A program made the translations under genes and the position numbers. A stretch of 9,657 bases of DNA from assembly GCA_910585535.1 (NCBI GenBank), contig CAJUFK010000123.1, forward strand, positions 1-9,657, given 5' to 3'. Below the pieces are notes generated by a model, which saw nothing but the letters and a program-made list of their open reading frames with translations, made no database searches and was not told where the DNA came from. This document shows, one piece after another, positions 1 to 6,671 of this stretch. This DNA is from an uncultured Angelakisella sp. GTDB lineage: Bacteria; Bacillota; Clostridia; Oscillospirales; Ruminococcaceae. Each line of letters begins with the position of its first letter. Position 1 is the first letter of the stretch.

Positions 1-1
1 G

Positions 2-748
2 AAGGGCATCGGCCCCCAGCAGAAGTCCATCATCGACCGGTGTACGGCGGAGGTCTACCGGGAGGCGGAGATGACCGGCGTTGTCCCTACCCTCTCCACC
101 CTCCGGGAGAAACTGCTGGAGCAGCCGGAGGAAAAGGCCAAGGAGGTGGCTCTGGCCCTGGAGCTGTTCACCACCGGCTCTCTGGACATCTTCGGTCACG
201 AAAGCACCGTGAACATGGACAAGCGGGTGGTGGCCTTTGACATTCACGGCCTGGGGGAGCAGCTGAAGCCCATCGGGCATTTGGTCATTACCGACACCAT
301 GCTCAACCGGGTCACCCTCAACTGGCAGAGGGGCAAGCGGACCCATATCTTCATCGACGAGTTCCATATGATGTTCGAGAACGAGTTTTCCGCCGCCTTC
401 TTCACCTCCGCTTGGCGGCAGTTCCGAAAGAGAAACGCCTACCCCACCGCCATTACGCAGAATGTAGAGTATCTTCTGGATTCGGTTCGAGCCAGCACCA
501 TGCTTTCCAACTCTGAGTTCATTGTGATGCTGAACCAGGCAGCCTCCGACCGGGAGAAGCTGGCAAAGCTGCTGAATATCTCCGCCGAACAGATGAGCTA
601 TGTCACCAACGCCGACGCCGGGTGCGGGCTTATCAAGTACGGTTCGGCGCTGGTTCCCTTCGTCAACCGGTTCCCCAGAAACACAAAGCTGTATCAGCTC
701 ATGACCACCCGTCCCGGAGAGGGCAGTTTTTCCAGGGGGCAGGCGTAA
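2..748 (+). CDS. VirB4-family conjugation ATPase, C-terminal part (5' end outside window)
   Basis: The frame is open from the first bases and encodes 248 residues before TAA, so only the C-terminal portion of a much longer protein (family members are roughly 600-800 residues) is present. A Walker B motif, THIFIDEFHMMFENE, lies near residues 114-128 of the fragment. It is followed by the conserved arginine-rich helix and a TAITQNVEYLL sensor-like segment, the order seen in VirB4/TraE/ConE ATPases. Walker A would lie upstream of the window. VirB4 proteins are cytoplasmic, membrane-associated ATPases that power assembly and substrate transfer of type IV secretion channels. The next gene starts 43 bases later behind a strong ribosome binding site, so the two are probably co-transcribed, as is usual in Tn1549/CTn-type elements. 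No defect is visible in this part. The family call is confident; the exact subfamily comes from context. Confidence 0.9.
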   Translation, partial: KGIGPQQKSIIDRCTAEVYREAEMTGVVPTLSTLREKLLEQPEEKAKEVALALELFTTGSLDIFGHESTVNMDKRVVAFDIHGLGEQLKPIGHLVITDTMLNRVTLNWQRGKRTHIFIDEFHMMFENEFSAAFFTSAWRQFRKRNAYPTAITQNVEYLLDSVRASTMLSNSEFIVMLNQAASDREKLAKLLNISAEQMSYVTNADAGCGLIKYGSALVPFVNRFPRNTKLYQLMTTRPGEGSFSRGQA

Positions 749-771
749 TGTCTGCCCCCGTTTTGCATGGG

Positions 772-778
772 AAGGAGG
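772..778 (+). promoter_or_regulatory. Ribosome binding site selecting the TTG start at 791
   Basis: AAGGAGG lies 12 bases before TTG at 791. There is no in-frame ATG between the preceding in-frame stop (779-781) and 791, so TTG is the earliest usable start. The spacing is slightly long but acceptable for such a perfect Shine-Dalgarno sequence. Confidence 0.7.
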
Positions 779-790
779 TGATTTTCCCTT

Positions 791-2815
791 TTGAACAGGG
801 TCAAAGTGAAAACCAGAGAACAGGTCAAATCGGTTAAAACGATGGACCGGGCCGCCGTTGCCGGGATGCGGATGAAAAACGCCTATATTCACACAAGGGA
901 AACAGCGATGCGAAATCGGGAGGATCGAAACAGCAGCCCTACCAGCTATGCCGGGGACCGGGCGCAGGAATACGCCCGGAGTATGGCCCGAAACGCGGCC
1001 CGCACGGCCAGGTTTGGAGGTAAGGTGGTCAGGCAGAAAGGAGGGCTTACACTCCAGCGGTATCGGGACAGTAGAGATGGAGCACCGCCAGCAGAGCATG
1101 ATTTTACACCCCCAAAAGGGGCGGCATACAAAGAAATTCCCTTGGAGGGAGATGCACCGCTTTCCTCCCGTCAAAATCCGGTGGCGCAGAGACAGCAGTA
1201 CCGGCGGTATTTTTACCGGATAAAAAAGGCCCCGTTACAGGAGCATGGGGAAGAAGATGGAGTGTCGCCCTATGCTCCCACCTCCAACCATGTCACAGAA
1301 CGAGGGCGGGAGTTTGCGAAAAAGCAGGCTGCAAAACGCAGTAAAGTTGTGCAGGAAATCAAAACCAAGGAGGCCCTCACAGCCATCCGGCAAAAGGATA
1401 ACTCTATTGACCTTTTGTCACAAGAAGTTGGGTCGGACGGGGTAAAGGAAATCCCCTTTGAAATGGGGAAAGGGCGGGCTGTTCCGCTGCCAGCAAAAAT
1501 GGTGGTACGGGAAAAAGCAGCGCCACCGTTGATTTTCGGCACTGGTGGGAAGAATGTGCGTCGAATAGCTTTCCAGCCAACAAAGCACAGTCCCTCCCTC
1601 CAAGCAGTCCAAAGGGCCGAAAAGGTCAGCCGGGAGGCGGTAAAACTTGCTGAAAGAGCAGAGAAGGCCAGCCGGTTTGCGGCGAAATCTGCGGCAGCTG
1701 CCGCAAAAAAGACGGCAAAGGCTTCTGCGGCAGCGATAAAAGGCATCCTGGCGGCGGCGAAAACGCTGGCCGCCGCCATCGCTGCTGGGGGCTGGGTGGC
1801 TGTTCTCGTTGTGGTAGTCATTTGCCTGATAGGACAGCTGGCCTGTTCCGGCCTTGGCATCTTCTTTGCCGGGGAGGACAGCGGGACCGGGCAGACGGTG
1901 GCAACAGCGGTGCAGGAGATCGACCGGGAATTTGGGGAACGGCTGGCGGAGGTCCAGGCCAGTGTGGACTATGACATTCTGGATATGTCCGGCTCTCCGG
2001 CTCCCTGGCCCGATGTGCTGGCGGTTTACGCCGTAAAAACCACCTCCGACCCGGACAACGGGCTGGAGGTGGTCACTATGGATGATGCCAGGAAGGAACT
2101 GCTTCGGGGGGTGTTCTGGGAGATGAACAGCATTTCTTCCTCGGTCACGGTGCGGACCTACGAGGTCAGCAGCACCACCACCGATGAAAACGGGAACACG
2201 GTGGAAACCACCGAGACCGAGACGGAAGTTACCCTGCACATCACCATTTCTCACAGGACCGCCAGGGAGATGGCGGATGCCTACCGTTTCGATGCCCACC
2301 AGCGGGAGCAGCTGGACTTTCTGCTTTCGGCGGAAAACAGCGGATTATGGGACGCCCTTCTCCAAGGAGCCGGCGCAGGTGCTGGCGGCGGAAACGGCGG
2401 AGACCTGGTTTCGGTGGCGCTGTCTCAGGTGGGAAATGTTGGCGGTCAGCCCTATTGGAGCTGGTATGGCTTTGAGAGCCAGGTGGAGTGGTGCGCTTGC
2501 TTTGTTTCCTGGTGCGCCAATGAAAGCGGCTGTCTTGGGACTTCCATCCCCAAATTCTCCCGGTGCATAGACGGGGTGGCTTGGTTCCAAGGACAGGGAC
2601 GCTGGCAAAGCAGCGGGTATCTGCCCCAGCCGGGGGATGTGATTTTCTTTGACTGGAACGGGGACATGGTGCCGGACCATGTAGGAATTGTGGAGAAGGT
2701 GGAAAGTGGGGTGATCTACACCATAGAGGGCAACTCCGCTGGTGACCGGTGCAGGGAGAACCGGTATGCGGTGGGGAGCGAATGGATTTATGGGTATGGC
2801 AGATTTTTGACATGA
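791..2815 (+). CDS. Membrane-anchored CHAP-domain peptidoglycan hydrolase of a conjugative element (CD1108-like)
   Basis: The protein has 674 residues from a TTG start. Residues 1-330 are basic and then strongly alanine/lysine-rich (about 270-330), probably helical or coiled-coil. One transmembrane segment lies at about 334-359 (a WVAVLVVVVICLIG core). A linker follows with an acidic Thr/Glu-rich stretch at about 460-482. Residues 540-674 look like a CHAP amidase/endopeptidase domain, with the candidate nucleophile Cys568 in EWCACFVSW, His630 in PDHVGIVE, and a following EGNS segment supplying the usual third polar residue. CHAP enzymes cut peptide bonds in the cell wall. In conjugative elements of Firmicutes such proteins open a local passage for the transfer channel, and the position directly after VirB4 fits. 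The long N-terminal half presumably faces the cytoplasm. I see no lysozyme-like (SLT) domain, unlike the two-domain hydrolases of Tn916-type elements. A terminator follows 23 bases after the stop. Confidence 0.85.
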   Translation: MNRVKVKTREQVKSVKTMDRAAVAGMRMKNAYIHTRETAMRNREDRNSSPTSYAGDRAQEYARSMARNAARTARFGGKVVRQKGGLTLQRYRDSRDGAPPAEHDFTPPKGAAYKEIPLEGDAPLSSRQNPVAQRQQYRRYFYRIKKAPLQEHGEEDGVSPYAPTSNHVTERGREFAKKQAAKRSKVVQEIKTKEALTAIRQKDNSIDLLSQEVGSDGVKEIPFEMGKGRAVPLPAKMVVREKAAPPLIFGTGGKNVRRIAFQPTKHSPSLQAVQRAEKVSREAVKLAERAEKASRFAAKSAAAAAKKTAKASAAAIKGILAAAKTLAAAIAAGGWVAVLVVVVICLIGQLACSGLGIFFAGEDSGTGQTVATAVQEIDREFGERLAEVQASVDYDILDMSGSPAPWPDVLAVYAVKTTSDPDNGLEVVTMDDARKELLRGVFWEMNSISSSVTVRTYEVSSTTTDENGNTVETTETETEVTLHITISHRTAREMADAYRFDAHQREQLDFLLSAENSGLWDALLQGAGAGAGGGNGGDLVSVALSQVGNVGGQPYWSWYGFESQVEWCACFVSWCANESGCLGTSIPKFSRCIDGVAWFQGQGRWQSSGYLPQPGDVIFFDWNGDMVPDHVGIVEKVESGVIYTIEGNSAGDRCRENRYAVGSEWIYGYGRFLT

Positions 2816-2838
2816 AATGATTTGGCTAACGACAACAA

Positions 2839-2870
2839 CCCGGCGGGCTTGTACCCGCCGGGCTCTTTTT
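2839..2870 (+). terminator. Rho-independent terminator after the CHAP gene
   Basis: A perfect 9-bp GC stem, CCCGGCGGG (2839-2847) with CCCGCCGGG (2854-2862), has a 6-base loop and is followed by a T run at 2866-2870. The reverse direction lacks a T run, so it mainly stops plus-strand transcription. It also marks the point where visible GC content drops and gene orientation flips. Confidence 0.9.
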
Positions 2871-2892
2871 GTTGGCAGTTTACTTGTTGTTA

Positions 2893-3387
2893 CTACGCTT
2901 CAATCACCATACTACCAATTAACATACAAATCTCATCGGCTGATAAACTATCCTTAGAAAATTCTGTAGCAACACACAAGTTGCCATTAAATGCTAAGAT
3001 ACCCATCCTTCCGTCCTCACTTGAAAAAAGATTGTTATACTGCGTATATTGCTCTGGTAACGAATATTCTTCAACGATTTTCCAACAACCCTTTCTATCC
3101 CCCAAAATGTCTCCTATTGTCTCTTCGGGAGCAGAATTTGTTTGGACTGCATCCTCCAATACAATCTGCCCAATCGACTTCTCTTTATCGTACACTTGGG
3201 CTTTGTAATCTGAAAGATTTTTTATATAGACAGACATTGGCAAATTCATGTGCAGATAGACAGACCCATCTAGAAATTCTATAGTAGTGTTTTGGTATCG
3301 ATTTGTATTGCAAGCGGATAGTAATAGGCAAGCTGTAGTAAGGACAGCCAATGGCCATTGCTTATTTTTTGTAAACTGTATCAACAT
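2893..3387 (-). CDS. Predicted lipoprotein of unknown function
   Basis: The protein has 164 residues. It begins with a short basic region and a hydrophobic stretch ending in a lipobox, LLSAC (Cys26), so it should be lipid-anchored on the outer face of the cytoplasmic membrane. The mature part is mixed polar and hydrophobic with no motif I recognise; two further cysteines lie in GCWK and NLCV. Its start overlaps the end of the upstream secreted-protein gene by 26 bases (3362-3387), with only a weak GGAAA-type site before it, which suggests translational coupling. It is the last gene of the minus-strand block and converges on the CHAP gene. I infer that it works with the upstream exported protein. 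The lipoprotein assignment is clear; the function is unknown. Confidence 0.75.
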   Translation of the reverse strand: MLIQFTKNKQWPLAVLTTACLLLSACNTNRYQNTTIEFLDGSVYLHMNLPMSVYIKNLSDYKAQVYDKEKSIGQIVLEDAVQTNSAPEETIGDILGDRKGCWKIVEEYSLPEQYTQYNNLFSSEDGRMGILAFNGNLCVATEFSKDSLSADEICMLIGSMVIEA

Positions 3388-3880
3388 TTGTCACATTTCC
3401 ATCAATCGAAACCCAGTCGTACAGTTCAACTTCGAAATAATACTTTTCCCCTTTTTTCAATTCTGTAAATTCAAAAACATAATTTCCTTTACCAACGGGA
3501 TACGAAGCCGATTTCCCAAAAAATCCGCACCCCTTACCGTAAAGAGTAAGTTTTATGTTCTCGTGGCTTAGAGGTTCGTCTGGCAAAAGATTTGTGATAT
3601 CCATAAATATTTCGCAACTTGTATCTTCAAGTGTAAATCTATCAGAGTCCACATAAAGTGGGACTTTTTGATTCGCTTGAAAAAGAATCGTAAAATCTCC
3701 ATTTGAACTCATCCTGGGCCGAATACCTGGGATTGCCATGTTTCCATTTTCATCTTCTGCTACCTTGCTTTCACCAGTAGCAATTATATGTGTTTCAATT
3801 ACATTGGAATCGGCATAACCTGTTACGGTCATTGCCATGGTTAAAACGACTACCAACACGATGCATAAAAATTTTTTCAT
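3362..3880 (-). CDS. Secreted protein of unknown function
   Basis: The protein has 172 residues and a classic Sec signal peptide: MKK, a hydrophobic core, and a likely cleavage site after GYA at about residue 23. The mature part alternates short hydrophobic and polar segments (for example LYGKGCGFFGKS and YYFEVELYDW), suggesting a beta-rich extracellular domain. It has no lipobox and no obvious wall anchor. The start is well supported by AAGGAG (plus-strand positions 3888-3893), 7 bases upstream. The gene lies 175 bases downstream of the BlaI-type repressor in the same direction and overlaps the lipoprotein gene, so the two exported proteins form a pair probably controlled by that repressor. 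I do not recognise the family. Confidence 0.75.
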   Translation of the reverse strand: MKKFLCIVLVVVLTMAMTVTGYADSNVIETHIIATGESKVAEDENGNMAIPGIRPRMSSNGDFTILFQANQKVPLYVDSDRFTLEDTSCEIFMDITNLLPDEPLSHENIKLTLYGKGCGFFGKSASYPVGKGNYVFEFTELKKGEKYYFEVELYDWVSIDGNVTNVDTVYKK

Positions 3881-3948
3881 AAATTTACTCCTTTTCTTTT
3901 TTGTTTTACTATTTGATGTGAACAGATTGCTTTATTTGAGTCAGCAGA

Positions 3949-4059
3949 TCATCCTTTCTCATATTCAAAATTTGTAGCTAGGTATCCTCCATACATAGCG
4001 CTCTGCATAGTGACACCCACGAACACTTTATTTGAAAGTCCCCCGCAAGAGAACTTCAA
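3949..4059 (-). CDS. Possible 36-residue ORF between repressor and secreted protein
   Basis: A TTG overlaps the stop codon of the BlaI-type gene (TTGA) and opens a 36-residue frame whose translation looks protein-like, with GVTMQSAMYGGYLATNF and a KG end. No good ribosome binding site precedes it; alternative ATGs lie further in. It may be a small gene, a decayed remnant of a larger one, or chance. Its presence would help explain the otherwise long gap inside the operon. Confidence 0.2.
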   Translation of the reverse strand: MKFSCGGLSNKVFVGVTMQSAMYGGYLATNFEYEKG

Positions 4060-4424
4060 ATCAGTTTCTTCAATCTTTCCGCATCTTCCTTGGAAAGTTT
4101 TTTCCCGCCGGTGAATGCCGCAACAAATTTTTCAATAGAGTTCCCATAGGAATCTTCCACCAATTTCTGCGTCCACCGCTGGACATATTCGTCTTTGGTG
4201 CAGGCGGCGGTATAGCTGTAATAATAATTACTGCGCTCTACGGAAACCAAGCCGGCCTTTTGCAGCTTAGACAGATACCCGTTCAGTGTCTGTTTCTTCC
4301 AATCCTTCTTCAAAATCGTGTTTACATACTCCAGGATTTCCTTGAAGGATAGCGGCTTGGTTGCGGTCCAGAACATCTCCATAATTTCAGCTTCAACAGC
4401 GGTCAGACCAAAAAAAGTTTTCAA
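4056..4424 (-). CDS. BlaI/MecI/CopY-family transcriptional repressor
   Basis: The protein has 122 residues from a TTG start, the usual length for this family. The N-terminal winged helix is recognisable: LTAVEAEIMEMFW, then the LSFKEILEYVN helix, KQTLNGYLSKLQKAGLV as recognition helix, and VERSNYYYSYTA as wing. The C-terminal half (about 75-122) is the helical dimerisation region, where the partner protease cleaves family members. BlaI-type repressors bind short dyads as dimers and are released when a membrane M56 protease senses a signal. The reading frame extends further upstream to an ATG at 4526, but that part overlaps the preceding gene and does not resemble the family, so the TTG with its own ribosome binding site is preferred. 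The M56 gene lies just upstream, the reverse of the common repressor-first order. Confidence 0.88.
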   Translation of the reverse strand: MKTFFGLTAVEAEIMEMFWTATKPLSFKEILEYVNTILKKDWKKQTLNGYLSKLQKAGLVSVERSNYYYSYTAACTKDEYVQRWTQKLVEDSYGNSIEKFVAAFTGGKKLSKEDAERLKKLI

Positions 4425-4433
4425 AGTTATATT

Positions 4434-4439
4434 CCCCTC
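4434..4439 (-). promoter_or_regulatory. Ribosome binding site selecting the TTG start of the repressor
   Basis: GAGGGG (minus strand) lies 9 bases before TTG at 4424. This trims 34 residues from the longest possible frame and leaves a protein starting MKTFFGLTAVEAE, which matches normal BlaI N-termini. Confidence 0.65.
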
Positions 4440-4462
4440 ACTCTTTCTGTTTACTTTATCTT

Positions 4463-5646
4463 TCAGTGCGGACAGACAGCATACTTTGTTTCGCTGACAA
4501 AAGCTCCCTCTATTGAGTACCCGCAAATATCACAACGGCTGCATTCATATGTTTTTACAACACAACTTCCGTCGCTGTTTTTCTTGTGCTTTTTAACATA
4601 GCCATCCACAAAATTATGCTTGCAGCCGATGCGGGGTTCGGTATTATCCAAAGGAATGATGTTGCCATTTTGGCCGATAAAGAAATAATCATACATCAGC
4701 GGTTCCGCAACATCGAAGTCATGCTCTGTGAAAACCACCTCATCATATTCAGCCCAGGAATCTTTGGTTTCAACCCGAATAGGAGCCTGATAGGCAAATG
4801 CGGGGATGGTTCCCATCATACAGATAACCGCCATGACAATGCAGGATAAAACGGGTGTCGCTGGGTATCATCGGTTCCTTTTACAACGCCATAGTCACAG
4901 TTCAATTCGCTTACAACACACAGCTCGTAATACAAAAGATAGCAGATGGGATTGTACCAGTGAATTGCAAGAGCCAGAAGGGTTAAAAATTTTACAAGGA
5001 GATCCTTGTTTTTGATGTGTATCAATTCATGTTTCAAAATGTATTGGTAATCGGTTGGTTCTAAATCCAGCTTGTTGAGGGCAGGAAAAATAATCACCGG
5101 AGAAAATACACCAATCGTGATTGGAGTATCACAAAGTTTTGAGCAGATAATTTTGATGTTCCCTTTTACTTGCAGTTCTTCCTTGGTCCTCAAAAGCCAT
5201 TCCTCAAACTGCGGAGGAGGGGCTTCTGTAAAGGTGTCCAATAGATAGGTGTGCCGTATGGCGTAATATTCTTTTAGCTGTTTTATGATTACAATGGTTA
5301 TAACAACAGCCATACAAAGAGCGAATGTGTAAACCAAAATAACTCCAACGCCAAGAAAAAACTGGCGGCTCTGCATATTGATTGTGTATTCCGGGTCGAT
5401 CCTCCAAAACTCGGTTGCTTCAAACAACTCGAACGGGAAGGGAAAAAGACTTTGTATGTGGCTCACAAGAAAATCCTTGAATATCGGCACCGGAACCAAA
5501 TAAAAGATAAGGGCCATTTTCAAGATGCTGCTTCTCCATGATTGCGGAAAAAATCTACGAGCAATCGGAGCAAACAGTTTATATAGAACGACAATGACAC
5601 TACCGGATAAGGACATTACAAAAATCAAATATCGGAGCATTTCCAA
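4463..5646 (-). pseudogene. M56 (BlaR1-like) membrane metallopeptidase, internally deleted and frameshifted
   Basis: The first part (start at TTG 5646 or ATG 5640, stop at 4816-4818) has three hydrophobic segments at about residues 1-26, 36-55 and 94-120, then HELIH at about 204-208, a further membrane segment, and the third zinc-ligand region SELNCDYGV near 245. This is an M56 gluzincin. It then runs off frame after KGTDDTQRH. In another frame, from about 4855 to 4463, come a hydrophobic segment (LSCIVMAVICMMG, ending IPAFAYQAP) and a Cys-rich extracellular tail (GCKH, ECSRCDIC, VCPH) like the C-termini of clostridial M56 proteins. The cytoplasmic link between them appears to be missing, so I read one gene broken by a deletion near 4850-4865. 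Alternatively the truncated protease is still made (about 274 residues) and the tail is a separate secreted peptide from ATG 4834. Its expected role is to sense an outside signal and cleave the BlaI-type partner. A GGGGG-type ribosome binding site precedes the start. Confidence 0.75.
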
Positions 5647-5679
5647 ATCGGCACCCCCTTCTTCTCTAAATACCAAGAT

Positions 5680-5709
5680 TTCAACCAGTACACTTGTGTA
5701 CTGGTTGAA
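5680..5709. repeat. Perfect inverted repeat A in the M56 leader
   Basis: TTCAACCAGTACAC and GTGTACTGGTTGAA form 14-bp perfect arms around a 2-base centre. It lies 34 bases upstream of the M56 start. It could be a repressor operator or an RNA hairpin in the leader. The core ACAC-TT-GTGT only loosely resembles known BlaI dyads, which have TACA and TGTA two bases apart. Confidence 0.85.
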
Positions 5710-5731
5710 GTGGGATATATCCCACTTCAAC
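5704..5731. repeat. Perfect palindrome B overlapping repeat A
   Basis: GTTGAAGTGGGATA is followed directly by its reverse complement TATCCCACTTCAAC. It shares the six bases 5704-5709 with repeat A. In minus-strand RNA the shared TTCAAC can pair with the GTTGAA on either side, so the two full stems exclude each other. Confidence 0.85.
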
Positions 5732-5860
5732 TACCGGTATGGGCCTCCAAAGTATATTTGTTTCCAAGACCTTTTTGATATAGCGTAAATTGTATCATAT
5801 TTGACAGTATCTACCACTAGCCGGACTGTAAACTGATTATTAGGTACATCCTCTGGTGCT

Positions 5861-5889
5861 ATGGTACACCAATGATTCCCGTATGTCAA
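5861..5889 (-). promoter_or_regulatory. Predicted promoter for the M56-BlaI-exported protein operon
   Basis: On the minus strand TTGACA (5884-5889) is separated by 17 bases from TACCAT (5861-5866). This predicts a leader of about 200 bases before the M56 start, containing both palindromes. Confidence 0.5.
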
Positions 5890-5921
5890 GCCCTATTTCC
5901 GCAATCGAAACAAACTGTCGA

Positions 5922-5977
5922 ATAATACAAAAATAAATGTCGTTTTTTGTGTTCTGTGCATACAGTTTTTGTATTAT
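5922..5977. repeat. 12-bp inverted repeat in the divergent control region
   Basis: ATAATACAAAAA (5922-5933) and TTTTTGTATTAT (5966-5977) are perfect reverse complements separated by 32 bases. The right arm overlaps a minus-strand -10-like TATAAT. It may be a paired operator for the XRE or BlaI-type regulator. The rest of 5740-6131 holds only promoter-like motifs and no gene that I can support. Confidence 0.55.
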
Positions 5978-6002
5978 AAATGGAAATATAAGGTTGTTTC
6001 AA
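5973..6002 (-). promoter_or_regulatory. Second possible minus-strand promoter
   Basis: On the minus strand TTGAAA (5997-6002) lies 18 bases from a perfect TATAAT (5973-5978). It would read into the M56 leader from further upstream. The region is AT-rich, so chance matches are likely. Confidence 0.35.
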
Positions 6003-6010
6003 TAAAATTT

Positions 6011-6040
6011 TTGACAATTAGTGCATTCTGATTTTGAAAT
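6011..6040 (+). promoter_or_regulatory. Possible promoter of the XRE regulator gene
   Basis: A perfect -35 TTGACA (6011-6016) is followed after 18 bases by TGAAAT (6035-6040), a weak -10. The predicted leader to the ATG at 6132 is about 85 bases. The -35 is convincing and the -10 is not. Confidence 0.35.
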
Positions 6041-6131
6041 ACAATTCTATAAAATGGTATTTTCGTTACAAGTTGATGGTTCAATGCCATTACAAAAAAC
6101 GGTAAAATAACTACTGAAAGGTGGTGGTTGA

Positions 6132-6440
6132 ATGGATACGCACAATAGGCTCCAGCAGTTATTAAAAGAACGCCATTGGACAAAATATCGGCTATCTAAA
6201 AAAAGCGGACTTTCCGAATCGACCATCGCAAACATATTCAACAGAAATTCAGACCCTACAATCACAACATTGACAGCTGTCTGTAACGGATTTGGTATTA
6301 CTTTATCCCAGTTCTTCGCTGAACAGGAGATGGTTGAGCTATCCCCTGAGCTGAGGGAGTTGTTTGAAAACTGGATGCCATTAGCTATGGAACAGAAAGC
6401 CGCTCTATTGCAAGTAATAAAGACGATGAATATGAGATAG
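6132..6440 (+). CDS. XRE-family helix-turn-helix regulator
   Basis: The protein has 102 residues. Residues 3-62 form a compact Cro/C1-type HTH domain: LQQLLKERHWTKYRLSKKSG, then LSESTIANIFNR as recognition segment, then TITTLTAVCNGFGITLSQFF. The short helical C-terminal part (about 70-102) probably mediates dimerisation. AAAGGTGG at 6117-6124, 7 bases ahead, supports the ATG. Small XRE proteins of this form usually control the element that carries them, and some are the target of an ImmA-type protease; an ImmA homologue lies about 800 bases downstream, though separated by a divergent yolD-like gene. The gene stands alone on its strand between the minus-strand BlaI block and the terminator at 6585. 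The regulatory role is inferred; the domain is clear. Confidence 0.88.
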   Translation: MDTHNRLQQLLKERHWTKYRLSKKSGLSESTIANIFNRNSDPTITTLTAVCNGFGITLSQFFAEQEMVELSPELRELFENWMPLAMEQKAALLQVIKTMNMR

Positions 6441-6584
6441 AATTTTTATATGACTCTTGTCATCCATTTTCTTCTGCTTCTCCAAAGTGTCACATAGAAT
6501 ACAGTGGATTGTCCTACCCCGATTCCAATATCCTATAAGCTGCTTGGCTACCTCCTGATTTCAAACTGCAATAATGATTTCTTA

Positions 6585-6627
6585 AAAAAGTGCGTCCATG
6601 CTTAGATACTGCATGGATGCGCTTTTT
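6585..6627. terminator. Bidirectional terminator between XRE and YolD-like genes
   Basis: Arms AAAAAGTGCGTCCATGC (6585-6601) and GCATGGATGCGCTTTTT (6611-6627) pair over 17 positions with two G-U or mismatched steps. The loop is 9 bases, with a T run on both outer sides. It serves the converging plus-strand regulator and minus-strand YolD-like gene. The 140 bases before it hold no intact gene. Confidence 0.8.
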
Positions 6628-6671
6628 GTTTGTCATTCAAATATCGGGGTGGCTACGAAATAGGTCACTGG

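Noticed and set aside
1270..2299. Long minus-strand open frames opposite the CHAP gene (1270-1860 and 1418-2299)
   Set aside because: They lie fully inside a well-supported plus-strand gene, show proline/arginine-rich low-information translations with no domain, and are typical shadows in GC-rich DNA.
2241..2813. Minus-strand open frame opposite the CHAP domain
   Set aside because: It overlaps the most conserved part of the plus-strand protein and its translation has no recognisable features.
4425..4526. Longer start of the BlaI-type repressor at ATG 4526
   Set aside because: The extra 34 residues overlap the preceding coding fragment and do not resemble the family; a TTG with a good ribosome binding site gives a normal-length protein.
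4463..4834. Independent secreted protein starting at ATG 4834
   Set aside because: Its apparent signal peptide matches the last membrane segment of M56 proteins and its tail matches their extracellular ends, so it is better read as the 3' fragment of the broken M56 gene, although separate expression cannot be excluded.
5974..6265. Minus-strand frames across the XRE promoter region
   Set aside because: They overlap the XRE gene start, lack ribosome binding sites and have no recognisable content.
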